Assembly: GCA_030430725.1 (NCBI GenBank) | Contig: JAUIKP010000149.1 | Location: 1 to 7,503, forward strand | Direction of reading: 5' to 3' | From: Nitrospiria bacterium | Lineage (GTDB): Bacteria; Nitrospirota; Nitrospiria; Nitrospirales; UBA8639 | Length of the DNA: 7,503 bases | In this document: positions 6,106 through 7,503 of the stretch, piece by piece | How the letters are laid out: each line of letters opens with the position of its first letter | Position numbering within the stretch: position 1 is the first letter of the stretch | The notes under the pieces: model-generated | Databases searched by the model: none | Seen by the model: the letters and a program-made list of their open reading frames with translations, nothing else | What the model was told of the DNA's origin: nothing | Translations under genes and position numbers: made by a program

Positions 6106-7487
6106 CACACCACATTCTGATACTGAGCGGAAATCTGCCAGGACTACTCACGGCTTATCGGCTCATCCCCTACGGATTCCGGATCACTATTCTCGAGGGT
6201 GCCAGCCCTGTCTCTCCGGCAAATTCATCTATCCATTTTGCGGAATCGATGGAACGGGAGGACCCTTCATCCCTTCAACCTCTCACGACGCAGCCCTCCC
6301 CTCTCATTCTCCCCCGGTTTTACAATGCAACATGGGCGCTCTTCCAGGAACTGGCCTTCGAACAGACAGGTCAACTCATACCGGTCGACCTGGAGTTTGG
6401 AACATCCGAAGGTCAGACGCTGATCCTCTCCAACGCGAAGGGCATGGCCACTCTTCACCCCATGATCCGACTCGCCGGCTTTCGCGGCCTTTCCTGGTCC
6501 GATCGCTGGCACCTGATAAATTTTTTAGAAAAAAAATGGGAAGAATCCTATTCGCCAGATCACCATCCTGACATGCTCACGGTCGAATCCTGGCTGATTT
6601 CCGCCCAACAATCGGCTCTTGCACGACAACGTATCTGGAATCCATTCTGTCGATTGTTTTTAGGATGTGATGTGACCCAGGCATCACTTGGGTATTTCCT
6701 GGAAGTACTTTCCCGATTCTGGTTATCCAAACCTCATGGATCAGATACATTCCTAGCCTCGCCCGACATGCAGAACCATCTTCAACACAAACTCAGACAT
6801 GTCTTATTAGAAAAAGGGGTCACGTTCTATTCCTCAAACGAAATCACCGGCATCCATGCCGACACCGAACGCATCCAAACCATTGAGCTAGCCAAGGGCG
6901 AACGCCTCAACGCCGACATCTACGTCTCGCCCCTTTCGCCTCCAGACCTTCTTCGACTCTTGCCGGAAAGAGCCCCGGCTCGTTTTTCGTGTTTTTCCCA
7001 TTTGGCCCAACTGCACGAATCATCAGGAACACTTGTCCGATTGACCCTTAGTAATACACCTCTTCCTCCTCGTCTTATCCTTAATTCAGGTGTATTCGAT
7101 TGGGTTACCAGCCAGTCCGTTCCAGGCTCGGATGGTCCAACAACCTTGCTTACGGGCATTAGCCTCTCTTCTTCACCATCGTCGTTACATACCGACCACT
7201 ATCTAAGAGAAACCGTCTGGCCTCATCTCAATAAAATCTTCAACATTTCCCCGAAGTCGTCATTTCCATATTGTGAGTCAACAGACATGACATCCGTTTA
7301 CCGGTATCTTCCCTGCCTGACTGGTATCCGCACCTTTCGTCCCTTGTCCAATACGCCGATTCCCAATCTCTTTCTTGCGGGTCCCTGGACGGCCACCCCA
7401 CTTCCCCCTTCTTTGGAAAGCACGGTCTTGAGTGCCTATGCCTGTGCCAGGGCTGTCACTGAATGGGTCCAGGCCTCTTCACATTGA
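6102..7487 (+). CDS. hpnE: Divergent HpnE-like hydroxysqualene dehydroxylase (amine oxidase family)
   Basis: A 461-residue protein with the overall layout of HpnE, the FAD enzyme that reduces hydroxysqualene to squalene. A Rossmann-like N-terminus ends in TILEG (E32), a middle section includes FYNATWALFQELAF, VESWL and WNPFCRLFL, and the C-terminus (422-441) reads NLFLAGPWTATPLPPSLEST, close to the family's LAGDWT...ESAV. The start is GTG at 6102, overlapping the hpnD stop (GTGA), so translation is coupled; no Shine-Dalgarno is present. Oddly, the dinucleotide motif is SGNLPG (9-14) rather than GGGLAG, the usual GGR segment after the first Glu is absent, and the Asp of GDWT is Pro (428). I checked the other frames over the missing segment and found no hidden GGR, so a frameshift is unlikely. 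Family membership is firm; catalytic activity is less so. Confidence 0.8.
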   Translation: MTHHILILSGNLPGLLTAYRLIPYGFRITILEGASPVSPANSSIHFAESMEREDPSSLQPLTTQPSPLILPRFYNATWALFQELAFEQTGQLIPVDLEFGTSEGQTLILSNAKGMATLHPMIRLAGFRGLSWSDRWHLINFLEKKWEESYSPDHHPDMLTVESWLISAQQSALARQRIWNPFCRLFLGCDVTQASLGYFLEVLSRFWLSKPHGSDTFLASPDMQNHLQHKLRHVLLEKGVTFYSSNEITGIHADTERIQTIELAKGERLNADIYVSPLSPPDLLRLLPERAPARFSCFSHLAQLHESSGTLVRLTLSNTPLPPRLILNSGVFDWVTSQSVPGSDGPTTLLTGISLSSSPSSLHTDHYLRETVWPHLNKIFNISPKSSFPYCESTDMTSVYRYLPCLTGIRTFRPLSNTPIPNLFLAGPWTATPLPPSLESTVLSAYACARAVTEWVQASSH

Positions 7488-7503
7488 CATCCTCAACCGT
7501 CAA

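Noticed and set aside
5849..6571. A 240-codon plus-strand frame across the hpnD-hpnE junction
   Set aside because: It overlaps both recognised genes in a different frame and its translation is low-complexity and Ser/Pro/Arg-rich, as expected from a shadow frame.

Overview
The window is a chromosomal-looking stretch of about 50% GC with seven protein-coding genes that I can support, no RNA genes, no transposase and no CRISPR array. The best guess for the host is a Nitrospira-like member of the Nitrospirota. That rests on the bacterial hopanoid/squalene gene pair at the right end and on an intergenic repeat at the left end that resembles, from memory, repeats scattered through Nitrospira genomes. 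No rRNA or other strong taxonomic marker is present, so the assignment is tentative.

Layout from left to right. Positions 1-541 are non-coding: a repeat element at about 13-115, then roughly 400 bases with no convincing gene, then a possible promoter just before the first gene. Positions 542-2344 (+) hold a probable two-gene operon: a dihydroneopterin aldolase (FolB) fused in frame to a class I SAM-dependent methyltransferase, and 15 bases later a PHP-domain phosphoesterase of the RNase AM / nucleoside 3',5'-bisphosphate phosphatase family. Positions 2362-3899 (-) hold two genes that run towards them: a YjbQ/UPF0047 family protein (3899-3486) and an unrecognised acidic 340-residue protein (3384-2362). 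A divergent intergenic region (3900-4231) carries a good promoter candidate and a strong ribosome binding site for a membrane-anchored SH3-like protein (4232-4774, +). A 440-base gap with a 7-bp hairpin precedes hpnD (5215-6105, +) and hpnE (6102-7487, +), which overlap by four bases and are surely co-translated.

Together, hpnD and hpnE encode two of the three steps of the bacterial route from farnesyl diphosphate to squalene, the precursor of hopanoids. The middle enzyme, HpnC, is not in the window. The left operon links folate (pterin) synthesis with a methyltransferase of unknown substrate and a nucleotide/RNA 5'-end hydrolase. The points most worth a second look are the FolB-methyltransferase fusion, the apparent loss of the FAD-binding signatures in HpnE, and the orphan 340-residue protein. 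I did not find clear evidence of a wholly new multi-gene system.
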